A stretch of DNA of 64,000 nt. It comes from Solwaraspora sp. WMMD791. Its GTDB lineage: Bacteria; Actinomycetota; Actinomycetes; Mycobacteriales; Micromonosporaceae. The translations under genes and the position numbers were made by a program. Of this stretch, positions 28,398 to 36,011 are shown piece after piece. The stretch's first letter is position 1; each line of letters starts with the position of its first letter. The DNA is taken from assembly GCF_029581195.1 (NCBI RefSeq), contig NZ_CP120737.1, positions 5,247,001 through 5,311,000 on the forward strand, given 5' to 3'. The notes under the pieces are model-generated. The model searched no databases and was not told the origin of the DNA. It saw only the letters and a list, made by a program, of their open reading frames with translations.

Positions 28398-28883
28398 ATG
28401 ATCGTTCCCCGGGTCGGGGTCGGCACCGACGTGCACGCCTTCGCCGCCGACCGCCCCTGCTGGGTCGCCGGCCTGCACTGGCCGGGCGAGACCGGCCTGG
28501 CCGGGCACTCCGACGGCGACGTCGCCGCGCACGCCGCCTGCGACGCGCTCTTCTCCGCCGCCGGCCTCGGTGACCTGGGTGCCAACTTCGGCGTCGACCA
28601 GCCGCAGTGGGCCGGGGCCGCCGGGGTCGACCTGCTCGCCGAGGCGGCCCGCCGGGTGGTCGCCGCCGGGTTCGTCATCGGCAACGTGTCGATCCAGGTG
28701 ATCGGCGTACGGCCGAAGATCGGTCCCCGCCGCACCGAGGCGCAGCAGGCGCTCAGCGCCGCCGCCGGTGCCCCGGTCACCGTCTCCGGCACCACCACCG
28801 ACGGGCTCGGGCTGACCGGCCGGGGCGAAGGGCTGGCCGGCCTGGCGGTCGCGCTCGTCTATCCGCTCGCGCCGCCCGGATAG
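28398..28883 (+). CDS. ispF: 2-C-methyl-D-erythritol 2,4-cyclodiphosphate synthase
   Basis: IspF forms the cyclic diphosphate of the MEP pathway. The protein has the metal ligands Asp11 and His13 in [25 protein letters not shown], and the closing [16 protein letters not shown] 28398 gives 161 residues and the family N-terminus [11 protein letters not shown]. An in-frame ATG at 28368 starts the near-duplicate [10 protein letters not shown] and would add ten residues; the ATGATCGT block occurs three times between 28338 and 28410. ispD and ispF thus work in consecutive parts of the same pathway. Isoprenoid units could also serve the UbiA enzyme nearby. Confidence 0.95.
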   Translation: MIVPRVGVGTDVHAFAADRPCWVAGLHWPGETGLAGHSDGDVAAHAACDALFSAAGLGDLGANFGVDQPQWAGAAGVDLLAEAARRVVAAGFVIGNVSIQVIGVRPKIGPRRTEAQQALSAAAGAPVTVSGTTTDGLGLTGRGEGLAGLAVALVYPLAPPG

Positions 28884-28892
28884 GCTCGACAG

Positions 28893-30011
28893 GTGTCGAG
28901 CGAGTCTGCCCCCGAGCCGCCCACCGACGTCCACGGCTACCTGCAACGGGCCGGGCTGCTGGCCGACCTCGGCCGCTACGACGAAGCCGCCGCCGAGATC
29001 GGGTTCGCGACCGCGCTCGACCCGGACAGCGTCGCCGCCCGGATCATGCTGGCCCGGGTGCAGTTGGCCGCCGACCGCCCGGAACAGGCCCTCGCCGCGG
29101 TCGACGGGTCGACCACCGGAGACGTGCCGAGTCCGTGGTCGGCGGCGGCCGCCGAGCCACCGACCGACCCCGCCGCCGGGCTCGACGTCGCGGACCGGAT
29201 CGCCCTGCAGGTGGTACGCGGACTGGCGCTGATCGACCTGCGCCGGTTCGCCGAGGCGGCCCGGGTCGCCACCGACCTGCTGGCCACGTACCCCGACGAC
29301 GCGTACGCCCAGCGCAGCGGAGCGGCGATCCTGGCCGGCTCACGCAACGGCCAGCCGGCACTGAACGCGGCCTGGCGCGGGGTGGGGCTGGCCCCGCAGG
29401 ACGCCCAGGCGCACCTGGTGCTCGGCCTGGTCGGTGCCCGGCTGGAACTGTTCGACCTGGCGCACCGGGCGTACGGCGAGGCGCTGCGGCTGGACCCGCT
29501 GATCGGTGAGGCGCAGCACGACGTCGGGGTGATCGGCCTGGAGCAGCGCCGGTACGCCGCCGAGCTGGCGATCCTCGCCGAGCAGGCGACCATGATGGCC
29601 CCGCCGCCACCACCGGATCCGGGGCAGCGGCAGCCGCGCACGGTCGACGAGGAACTGCGCCGGCTGGTGCTGATCGGTGCCGGCTACAGCATGGTCGCGG
29701 CGGTGACCGTGGCCTGCCTGGCGGGCAGCACCGCGTCGCGCGGCTGGGCGATGTTCTCGGCGATCGGCGGGGTGGTGCTGGTCTGGTTGCTGGCCCGGCG
29801 GGTGCCGGGCCGGATCAGCGAGGTGCTGTCGCAGCTGTTGGACCGCCGCCTGGCGACGGCCGTGTACGCGGTGGGCGCCGCCCCGGTGCTGATCTTCTGC
29901 TACGCGGCGATCGCCTCGCCGTGGCTGCTGGTGTCGGCGATCGGTGCCGCCGCGTTCGCCCAGTTCATGGTGTTGCGCTCGGCCACCGGTCGGCCGCCGG
30001 ACCAACGGTAG
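28893..30011 (+). CDS. TPR-repeat membrane protein
   Basis: The 372-residue protein has tetratricopeptide-like repeats in the first 230 residues (GLLADLGRYDEAAAEIGFA, DLAHRAYGEALRLDPLIGEA) and four hydrophobic segments after residue 255. TPRs mediate protein contacts, here presumably on the cytoplasmic side. GTG 28893 starts 9 bases after ispF, so it may belong to the carD-ispD-ispF unit. It converges on hmgA with five bases between the stops. Partner unknown. Confidence 0.8.
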   Translation: MSSESAPEPPTDVHGYLQRAGLLADLGRYDEAAAEIGFATALDPDSVAARIMLARVQLAADRPEQALAAVDGSTTGDVPSPWSAAAAEPPTDPAAGLDVADRIALQVVRGLALIDLRRFAEAARVATDLLATYPDDAYAQRSGAAILAGSRNGQPALNAAWRGVGLAPQDAQAHLVLGLVGARLELFDLAHRAYGEALRLDPLIGEAQHDVGVIGLEQRRYAAELAILAEQATMMAPPPPPDPGQRQPRTVDEELRRLVLIGAGYSMVAAVTVACLAGSTASRGWAMFSAIGGVVLVWLLARRVPGRISEVLSQLLDRRLATAVYAVGAAPVLIFCYAAIASPWLLVSAIGAAAFAQFMVLRSATGRPPDQR

Positions 30012-30016
30012 TCGGC

Positions 30017-31186
30017 TCAGCGGGCGTTGCCCGCCCAGGTCCAGGCGTACCCGCTGTCCTCGACGGTCAGGGCGGCGTCGCAGAGGTCCAGCGGTCGGAA
30101 GGTGTCGACCATGACGGCGAGTTCGTCGAAGTACTCGGCACCGAGTGAGCGTTCGACGGCCCCGGGTTGCGGCCCGTGGGTGAATCCCGCCGGGTGCAGC
30201 GAGATCGAGCCCTGTTCGATGCCGGAGCCGCGTCGCGCCTCGTAGTTGCCGCCGGTGTAGAACAGCATCTCGTCGGAGTCGACGTTGTGGTGATTGTACG
30301 GCACCGGGACGGCCTGCGGGTGGTAGTCGACCTTGCGGGGCACGAACGAGCAGATCACGAAGTTCGGGCCGGCGAAGGTCTGGTGCACCGGTGGCGGCTG
30401 GTGCAGCCGGCCGGTGATCGGCTCGAAGTCGTAGATGCTCAACGCCCACGGGTAGAGGTGGCCGTCCCAGCCGACCACGTCGAACGGGTGGTGGGCATAG
30501 ACGTGCCGGGTCCAGCCCTGCCGGTGCCGCACGTACACCTCGACGTCGGTGCCGTCGACCAGCAGCGGCTGGCCGGGTCCACGGATGTCCCGCTCACAGT
30601 ACGGCGAGTGCTCCAGGAACTGGCCGCGCTGCGACAGGTACCGCTTGGGCGCTCCGATGTGGCCGGTCGCCTCGATGGTGAGCAGTCGCAGTGGTACGTC
30701 GTCGACGGGCACGATCCGGTGCACCACCGAGGTCGGGATGATCACGTAGTCACCGGAGGTGACACCGAGCACCCCGAAGCTGGTCTCCACCCGGGCGGCG
30801 CCGGACTCGACGTACAGGCACTCGTCGCCGGTGGCGTTGCGGTACAGCGGGGACGGCTGGTCGGCGACGACGTAGCAGATCCGTACGTCGTCGTTGGCGA
30901 GCAGCGGTTGCCGGCCGAGGACGGCGTCGGTGTGTCCGGAGTCGAGCTTGTGGGTACGCAGGTGCCGTGGCGTGAGCGGGTGGTTCGGCAGCCGTCGGGT
31001 CGGCGGGGGCGCGTAGGCCTCGGCGGCGACGATCGCGGTGGGCAGGTGCCGGTGGTAGAGCAGGGACGAGTCGGCGGAGAAGCCTTCCTGGCCCATCAGT
31101 TCCTCGGCGTACAGGCTGCCGTCGGGTTGGCGGAACTGGGTGTGGCGCTTGCGGGGGATCTCGCCAACGCTGCGGTAGTAGGGCAT
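30017..31186 (-). CDS. hmgA: homogentisate 1,2-dioxygenase
   Basis: HmgA opens the ring of homogentisate to maleylacetoacetate. The 389-residue cupin protein is of the shorter actinobacterial type and keeps the iron ligands His300 and Glu306 (HNVDSDE, spaced as His335/Glu341 of human HGD) and His337 (THGPQPG). ATG 31186 is preceded by GGAGGG with a five-base gap; ATG 31189 is too close. It diverges from an operon holding an unknown gene and fumarylacetoacetase, across a 100-base region with a 19-base palindrome. Confidence 0.93.
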   Translation of the reverse strand: MPYYRSVGEIPRKRHTQFRQPDGSLYAEELMGQEGFSADSSLLYHRHLPTAIVAAEAYAPPPTRRLPNHPLTPRHLRTHKLDSGHTDAVLGRQPLLANDDVRICYVVADQPSPLYRNATGDECLYVESGAARVETSFGVLGVTSGDYVIIPTSVVHRIVPVDDVPLRLLTIEATGHIGAPKRYLSQRGQFLEHSPYCERDIRGPGQPLLVDGTDVEVYVRHRQGWTRHVYAHHPFDVVGWDGHLYPWALSIYDFEPITGRLHQPPPVHQTFAGPNFVICSFVPRKVDYHPQAVPVPYNHHNVDSDEMLFYTGGNYEARRGSGIEQGSISLHPAGFTHGPQPGAVERSLGAEYFDELAVMVDTFRPLDLCDAALTVEDSGYAWTWAGNAR

Positions 31187-31222
31187 CATTACCCTCCGTA
31201 TCTCCCCGTTGACCGGGCGAAA

Positions 31223-31241
31223 GCGTCCGATAGTCGGACGC
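31223..31241. promoter_or_regulatory. 19-base palindromic operator between hmgA and the fumarylacetoacetase operon
   Basis: GCGTCCGA-TAG-TCGGACGC is a perfect 8-base inverted repeat with a 3-base centre. It overlaps the expected -35 region of a rightward promoter whose -10 could be TAGAAT (31258-31263). A repressor controlling both directions is likely; none is encoded next to it. Confidence 0.65.
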
Positions 31242-31286
31242 TGTTGTCCGTTAATCGTAGAATCCACTAGGTTCAAAGGCGTGTCA

Positions 31287-32138
31287 ATGCAGGTACCCAG
31301 GATCTTCGCCGGCCTCGTCGACGACGCCGCCGTCTTCCCGCCGGGCAGCGCCGACCTGCCCGACGCGATCACCGCGCACCGTGGCCACCGCACCGCCTGG
31401 TACGCCAACCTGGTCGGCCCGTTCCTGCTGCCCGCCTCCGAGATCGACGCGGCCCGGCGGCTGCTCGGACCCGGCGAGGAGCTGGAGATCGGCCTCATCG
31501 GCGACACCGGGCTCGCCGCCCTGCCGGCCGCCGTCGACGCGCTGCCCGCCGACCGGCTGCGGCTGCGCCAGGTCGAGGTCGCCGTCGCCAAACGCGGCGA
31601 GGACCCGCAACCCGGCCTCCGCGCGCTGCTGGCGGCCCTCGCCGGTTGGCCCAAGATCAGCGGGTACGCCGAGGTGCCGCTGACCTGGGGGCTGCTCGCC
31701 GCCCTGGACACCCTCGCCGAGGCGCGGGCCGGCGGCGTCGACGTGGCCGCCAAGTTCCGCACCGGCGGGCTGGCCGCCGAACTGTTCCCCACCCCGGTCG
31801 AGCTGGCCGCCGTGATCTGCGCCTGCCGGGACCGCGCGTTGCCGTTCAAGCTGACCGCCGGGCTGCACCACGCCATCCGGGACACCGACCCGGAGACCGG
31901 CTTCACCCACCACGGCTTCCTCAACGTCCTCGCCGCCACGATCACCGCCGCCGAGGGTGCCGAGGTGGCCGAGGTCGCCGAGCTGCTCGCCACCACCGAC
32001 GCGGCGCGGCTGATCGAGCCGGCCCGCACGCGCGGGCGCGCCGACCGGCCGCTGTGGGTAGGTTTCGGGTCCTGCAGCATCACCGACCCGCTGACCGACC
32101 TGGTCCGGCTGGGGCTGATCAACGGAGGATTCGCGTGA
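31287..32138 (+). CDS. conserved protein of unknown function between hmgA and fumarylacetoacetase
   Basis: I do not recognise this 283-residue protein. It starts MQVPRIFAGLVDDAAVFPPG and has a segment LPFKLTAGLHHAIR followed by THHGFLNVLAA and a late WVGFGSCSITDP. It is soluble, without signal or membrane segments, and the pattern of strands and helices would suit an alpha/beta barrel. AAAGG is spaced seven bases from ATG 31287; GTG 31281 is an alternative. Its stop overlaps the GTG of fumarylacetoacetase. Position in the pathway points to the maleylacetoacetate isomerase step, which in organisms without glutathione needs a different enzyme. That function is inference only. Confidence 0.7.
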   Translation: MQVPRIFAGLVDDAAVFPPGSADLPDAITAHRGHRTAWYANLVGPFLLPASEIDAARRLLGPGEELEIGLIGDTGLAALPAAVDALPADRLRLRQVEVAVAKRGEDPQPGLRALLAALAGWPKISGYAEVPLTWGLLAALDTLAEARAGGVDVAAKFRTGGLAAELFPTPVELAAVICACRDRALPFKLTAGLHHAIRDTDPETGFTHHGFLNVLAATITAAEGAEVAEVAELLATTDAARLIEPARTRGRADRPLWVGFGSCSITDPLTDLVRLGLINGGFA

Positions 32139-33418
32139 CGACCTGCTGGGTGCCGGGTGCCGACGGTTCACCGTACGGGGTGCAGACCCTGCCGTACGGT
32201 GCTTTCCGCCACAGCGGCGGGGCCGGCTCGCCTGGCGGCGGCTCGCCTGGCGGCGGCTCGCCTGGCGGCGGCTCGCCTGGCGGCGGCTCGCCTGGCGGCG
32301 AGCAGCGGCTCGGCGTACGGATCGGGGATTTCGTGCTCGACCTGCGCGGCGCGGAGGATGCCGACCTGATCCTCGCTGGCGGCGCCCTGTGCCAGCCGAC
32401 CCTCGACGCCTTCCTGGCCCTCGGCCGGGCACAGTGGACCACCGTCCGGCGGCGGATCGTCGAGCTGCTCACCGAGTCGGAGCACCGGGCGGCGGTCGAG
32501 CCGCTGCTGGTCCCGTTGGCGCAGGTCGACCTGGTCATGCCGTTCACCGTCGGTGACTACGTCGACTTCTACTCCTCCGAGCAGCACGCCAGCAACGTCG
32601 GGCAGATCTTCCGCCCCGGCCAGCCGCTGCTCACTCCGAACTGGCGGCACCTGCCGATCGGCTACCACGGGCGGGCCGGCACGGTCGTCGTCTCCGGTAC
32701 GCCGATCGTGCGCCCCTGCGGGCAGCGGCGCAGCTCCGCCGGCCCGGTCTTCGGCCCGTCGGGCCGGCTCGACATCGAAGCCGAGGTCGGTTTCGTCGTC
32801 GGGGTGCCGACCCGGCTCGGCGACCGGGTGCCGACGGAGCGGTTCGCCGACCACGTCTTCGGCGTCACCCTGGTCAACGACTGGTCGGCCCGCGACATCC
32901 AGGCCTGGGAGTACCAGCCGCTGGGTCCGTTCCTCGGCAAGTCGTTCGCCACCTCGGTCAGCCCGTGGATCGTGCCGCTGGAGGCACTGGAGCACGCCTG
33001 GGTGCCGGCCCCGCCGCAGGATCCACCGGTGTTGCCGTATCTCGCTGAATCGTCGCGGCGCGGCCTGGACCTGTCGATCGTCGTCGAGTGGAACGGCACC
33101 AAGGTCAGCGAGCCGCCGTTCGCCGGCATGTACTGGACGCCGGCGCAGCAGTTGGCGCACCTGACCGTCAACGGCGCGGCGCTGCGCACCGGCGACCTCT
33201 ACGCCTCCGGCACCGTCTCCGGGGACCGGCGCGACCAGGTCGGCTCGTTCCTGGAGCTGACCTGGGGCGGCACCGAGCCGGTCACCCTCGACGACGGCTC
33301 GCTGCGCACCTTCCTCGACGACGGCGACACGGTGACCATCACCGCCACCGCTCCCGGCCCGGCCGGCACGACCATCGGCCTGGGCGAGGTCACCGGCACC
33401 GTCCTGCCCGCCTCCTGA
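32135..33418 (+). CDS. fumarylacetoacetase
   Basis: Fumarylacetoacetate hydrolase yields fumarate and acetoacetate, the last step of tyrosine degradation. The 427-residue protein has the eukaryote-like full-length layout: an N-terminal domain, DYVDFYSSEQHASNVG, WRHLPIGYHGRAG, a metal-binding region DIEAEVGFVVG and LVNDWSARDIQAWE, then QVGSFLELTWGG. GGAGGA precedes GTG 32135. The N-terminal domain carries a (GSPGG)5 insertion from a 15-base minisatellite at 32225-32299. It is coupled to the unknown upstream gene. Confidence 0.95.
   Translation: MTTCWVPGADGSPYGVQTLPYGAFRHSGGAGSPGGGSPGGGSPGGGSPGGGSPGGEQRLGVRIGDFVLDLRGAEDADLILAGGALCQPTLDAFLALGRAQWTTVRRRIVELLTESEHRAAVEPLLVPLAQVDLVMPFTVGDYVDFYSSEQHASNVGQIFRPGQPLLTPNWRHLPIGYHGRAGTVVVSGTPIVRPCGQRRSSAGPVFGPSGRLDIEAEVGFVVGVPTRLGDRVPTERFADHVFGVTLVNDWSARDIQAWEYQPLGPFLGKSFATSVSPWIVPLEALEHAWVPAPPQDPPVLPYLAESSRRGLDLSIVVEWNGTKVSEPPFAGMYWTPAQQLAHLTVNGAALRTGDLYASGTVSGDRRDQVGSFLELTWGGTEPVTLDDGSLRTFLDDGDTVTITATAPGPAGTTIGLGEVTGTVLPAS
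32225..32299 (+). repeat. 15-base tandem repeat, 5 perfect copies, in fumarylacetoacetase
   Basis: GGCTCGCCTGGCGGC is repeated five times without change at 32225-32299 and encodes (GSPGG)5. Perfect identity suggests recent expansion. Confidence 0.95.
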
Positions 33419-33430
33419 CCGGCCGGCGTG

Positions 33431-33486
33431 GTAGCCGACTAGGTAGATCGTTTAGTAGACGATATGTAGACTAGTGGGTAGACTAC
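33431..33486. promoter_or_regulatory. iterated GTAG operator and promoter of the toxin-antitoxin pair
   Basis: GTAG begins at 33431, 33443, 33455, 33466 and 33478, so the spacing is 12, 12, 11 and 12 bases, about one helical turn. The last three read GTAGAC and the final one forms the palindrome GTAGACTAC. TAGACT at 33479-33484 could be a -10 with a leaderless start at ATG 33491. Ribbon-helix-helix antitoxins bind such phased arrays. Confidence 0.7.
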
Positions 33487-33490
33487 CTCC

Positions 33491-33730
33491 ATGGCGACAA
33501 CGACGATCAGGGTCAGCGCTGCCACCCGCGACCGGCTGATGCGGACCCGTGCACAGGAGTTCGGAGACGCGTCGATCGACGATGTCATCACGCGGCTCCT
33601 CGACGAACATGCCGACCACGCGTTGAAGGCGAGAATGCGGGCGGACGCGGAGCACGCGCGCGGCAACGTCGACGACCTCGCTGAGGTTCGCCGGGTCCAG
33701 GCGGAGTTGGACGAGCTCAGTGCGTGGTGA
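33491..33730 (+). CDS. ribbon-helix-helix antitoxin
   Basis: This 79-residue protein starts ATTTIRVSAATRDRLMR, the beta-strand and first helix of a ribbon-helix-helix DNA-binding domain, followed by SIDDVITRLLDEH and a charged C-terminal helix that would wrap the toxin. The overlap of 11 bases with the MazF-like gene is typical for toxin-antitoxin pairs. It very likely represses its own promoter through the phased GTAG repeats directly upstream. No good Shine-Dalgarno sequence precedes ATG 33491, fitting a leaderless message. Confidence 0.85.
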   Translation: MATTTIRVSAATRDRLMRTRAQEFGDASIDDVITRLLDEHADHALKARMRADAEHARGNVDDLAEVRRVQAELDELSAW

Positions 33731-34037
33731 CGTCTACCGGCTCCGCGCTCCCCGTGACGCGATAGGTCACGAACAACAAGGCCGCCGGTACGCCGTGGTG
33801 GTGCAGTCCGACGAGCTGCACCTGTCGACGACGGTAGTTGCTCCGACCTCCACGTCGGCACACCCGTATGTGTTCCGTCCTGAGGTGACTGTGCGTGGTG
33901 AGTCGACCCGGCTCATGCTGGACCAACTGCGTGCCGTCGACACCGAGAAAGCCATTGGCGAGCGTGTCGGACGACTGAGCCCCGCCGAGATGGTGGAGGT
34001 CAATCGCCTGCTACGAGCCGTACTCGACATTCTCTGA
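33720..34037 (+). CDS. MazF/PemK-type endoribonuclease toxin
   Basis: The 105-residue protein shows MRGDVYRL at the start, then EQQGRRYAVVVQSD, VAPTSTSA and RLMLDQLRAVDTEK, which is the core of the MazF family of mRNA-cleaving toxins. GTG 33720 lies 11 bases before the antitoxin stop, so the toxin is translated by coupling and kept below antitoxin level. It is intact. The cut sequence cannot be predicted. A palindromic dispersed element begins 21 bases after the stop. Confidence 0.88.
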   Translation: MRGDVYRLRAPRDAIGHEQQGRRYAVVVQSDELHLSTTVVAPTSTSAHPYVFRPEVTVRGESTRLMLDQLRAVDTEKAIGERVGRLSPAEMVEVNRLLRAVLDIL

Positions 34038-34058
34038 CCGGACGAGCCCCTTACCCCC

Positions 34059-34138
34059 CATGATCGCGACGATCTTGCGCTTATCGAGAAGATTTGTCCA
34101 CTTTGTCTCACGATAACCGCAAGATCGCGGCGATCATG
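34059..34138. repeat. dispersed palindromic element, copy A
   Basis: Arms 34059-34086 and 34111-34138 match at 25 of 28 positions, outer end CATGATCGC, around a 24-base centre containing GAAGATTTGTCCA. A related copy lies at 60498-60565. It fills the gap between two convergent genes and its outer CATGATCG supplies the TGA stop of the minus-strand gene at 34134. It probably acts as a two-way terminator, or is a small mobile or REP-like repeat. Confidence 0.8.
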
Positions 34139-34568
34139 AGGCGGGGTGTGCTGAGTCGTCGTCGTCATCGCTGGCCGGTGGGGTGAGGCCGGCGTACTGC
34201 AGGACGGCCCGGATCTGGCGGGCGGCGGCCTGGTCGCGCCGGTCCAGCACCGCGAGCGCCTCCAGGAACAGATCGCAGTACGTACGCCCGCAGTGCCGGC
34301 AGCCGGCCATCCGGTCCGGCATGTGCCGCTGCGCCATCCGCTTGGCGAGCTGCGCCACCGTCACCGGGTTGTCGGGTGGCGCCGGGGCGACGCCTCGCGC
34401 GCCGACCAGGTGGAAGCGGGGGTCGGCGTCGACATCGGTGTCACCCGGCACCCGTTTCGGCAGCGGCGGTCGGTCGGGAGTGGGCCGTTCGTTGATCAGC
34501 TTTGCCGGTAGCGGCGGCCTGGTGAATCGGTCCGGCTTGTCATTGCGGTACGGCATGATCCCTCGCAT
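34134..34568 (-). CDS. small protein with CxxC..C motif, unknown
   Basis: The 144-residue protein has a Pro/Arg-rich N-terminal half (RPPLPAKLINERPTPDRPPL), a central CRHCGRTYC motif that could bind a metal, a helical stretch FLEALAVLDRRDQAAARQI and an acidic tail (SDDDDD). The stop codon is provided by the dispersed palindromic element. ATG 34568 is the first start; ATG 34556 is as likely. It lies downstream of a small membrane protein gene on the same strand. I do not recognise the family. Confidence 0.6.
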   Translation of the reverse strand: MRGIMPYRNDKPDRFTRPPLPAKLINERPTPDRPPLPKRVPGDTDVDADPRFHLVGARGVAPAPPDNPVTVAQLAKRMAQRHMPDRMAGCRHCGRTYCDLFLEALAVLDRRDQAAARQIRAVLQYAGLTPPASDDDDDSAHPAS

Positions 34569-34601
34569 TGGCGCGTTGTCGGTTGTGGTGGAAATTGCAA
34601 G

Positions 34602-34769
34602 TCAACTGCCGTTGCTGATCTGCATATTATGGCCGTCCGGTGGCCGTGGGTAGGTCATCGCCCCGCACTCGGGGCACCACCGGCTCTTGACCTTGAAACT
34701 GAGCAGGCCGGCGAGGAAGCCGACCAGCGTGGCGCTGGCCATCGCGATCGCGAAACCGACGTCGGACAT
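34602..34769 (-). CDS. 55-residue membrane protein with half zinc ribbon
   Basis: This short gene has a strong ribosome-binding site (GGAGGT, seven bases before ATG 34769). The product has one membrane helix (GFAIAMASATLVGFLAGLLS) followed by KVKSRWCPECGAMTYPRP, a CPEC knuckle facing the cytoplasm. A single CxxC pair suggests metal binding as a dimer. It is divergent from the XRE regulator, so the two may be a regulated pair. Family unknown. Confidence 0.65.
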   Translation of the reverse strand: MSDVGFAIAMASATLVGFLAGLLSFKVKSRWCPECGAMTYPRPPDGHNMQISNGS

Positions 34770-34814
34770 CTCTTCCACCTCCTGTAACGGCGGTGAGCTG
34801 GGAAAAGTTCGGGC

Positions 34815-34861
34815 GGCGTGGCGGCCGTACGGCTCGGGGGCGCCGTGCCGGCCGCCACGCC
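34815..34861. promoter_or_regulatory. 13-base inverted repeat in the gap before the XRE regulator
   Basis: GGCGTGGCGGCCG (34815-34827) pairs with CGGCCGCCACGCC (34849-34861), loop 21 bases. It lies upstream of the small membrane protein gene. The remaining gap to 35138 holds no gene apart from the operator described next. Confidence 0.4.
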
Positions 34862-35056
34862 TGATTGGGGAGAAACGTCCCTGGCCGTTCGGATGGTTTG
34901 CCGCCCACCGATCGGTCAGGTCGTATTCGTCGACGAAAGGTCCGCGCCGATTTGCGGCGCTTCGATCTCGTTCCCGAACGAAGACGAGTCTGTCGGCCAA
35001 TCCGCGCCACCGCAACACTGTCGGGGCCCTGTGATAGAGATATGGCCAGCCAGTTG

Positions 35057-35085
35057 TATAGACCTCGGTCGACCAGAAGTCGACC
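35057..35085 (+). promoter_or_regulatory. possible promoter and operator of the XRE regulator
   Basis: TATAGA at 35057-35062 could be a -10 element. Five bases later comes GGTCGAC-CAGAA-GTCGACC (35067-35085), a perfect 7-base inverted repeat with a 5-base centre, placed over the transcription start. Autorepression by the XRE protein is plausible. Confidence 0.5.
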
Positions 35086-35138
35086 TGCCAGACGTGCATG
35101 ATCAGCCCGGGTGTGATCAATTCCAGGAGGTGGCACCA

Positions 35139-36011
35139 ATGTCCTCGGCCCTGTTGAACTCGTCGGTCCCGCGACGCCAGCTCGGTCGGGAGCTGCGTCG
35201 GCTGCGGGAGCGGCTGGCCCGGGTCCCGCAGACCACGGCGGCCCGCGAGCTGGACTGGTCGGCGACCAAGCTGTTGCGGATGGAGCGGGGCGAGGTGCCG
35301 ATCCGCGCCGAGGACGTGGTGCTGCTCTGCGAGCTGTACGGCGCGGACCTGCCGACCATCGAGGCGCTGACCGCGCTGGCCCCGAAGACCAAGGAGAAGG
35401 GCTGGTGGCACGACTACGCCAGCATCCCGTCCTGGTTCGAGCTGTTCATCGGCCTGGAGGAGGCCGCCTCCCACCTCCGCGAGTACCACACGGGCGTCAT
35501 CTCCGGCACCCTTCAGACCCGGGAGTACGCGACGGCGGTCTTCGCCCGCAGCCCGCTACGCCTGTCGCCGGAGATCATCGAGCAGCGGGTGGCGGTGCGG
35601 CTGCAGCGCGCCCGGCTGCTCACCCGGATGGAGCCGATCCTGCCCCGGTTCGACATCGTGATGGACGAGGCGGTGACCCGTCGCCCGGTCGGCTCCGGGG
35701 CGATCATGGCGGCCCAGCTTCGTCGCCTTGCCGAGGCGAGTGAGCTGCCGAACGTCTCGATCCGGCTGATCCCGTTCAGCGCCGGCATCCACGGTGGAAC
35801 CTTCACCGGCGGCTTCGTCATGCTCGACTTCCCGGCCGAGCTGGAGCCGACCACCGTCTACGTCGAAGGCCTCACCGGCGCCCTCTATCTCGACCGCCCC
35901 GACGAGGCCGAGCGCTATACGATGGCTTTCGATGACCTGACCGCCGCCGCGCTGGGCCAGGCCGCGACACGTGACCTCCTCGCCCGGACCGCAAAGGAGT
36001 ACGAGTCATGA
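35139..36011 (+). CDS. XRE-type regulator with DUF5753 domain
   Basis: The 290-residue protein has an N-terminal helix-turn-helix (LGRELRRLRERLARVPQTTAARELDW is split here as LGRELRRLRERL and QTTAARELDWSATKLLRMER) and a C-terminal DUF5753 domain (WFELFIGLEEAAS, GLLQT-like SGTLQTREYA, VYVEGLTGALYLD). Such proteins are very numerous in Streptomyces and relatives and are paired with small DUF397 proteins. GGAGG precedes ATG 35139. The stop overlaps the DUF397 gene (ATGA). These pairs act like toxin-antitoxin or developmental switches in the studied cases. Confidence 0.92.
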   Translation: MSSALLNSSVPRRQLGRELRRLRERLARVPQTTAARELDWSATKLLRMERGEVPIRAEDVVLLCELYGADLPTIEALTALAPKTKEKGWWHDYASIPSWFELFIGLEEAASHLREYHTGVISGTLQTREYATAVFARSPLRLSPEIIEQRVAVRLQRARLLTRMEPILPRFDIVMDEAVTRRPVGSGAIMAAQLRRLAEASELPNVSIRLIPFSAGIHGGTFTGGFVMLDFPAELEPTTVYVEGLTGALYLDRPDEAERYTMAFDDLTAAALGQAATRDLLARTAKEYES

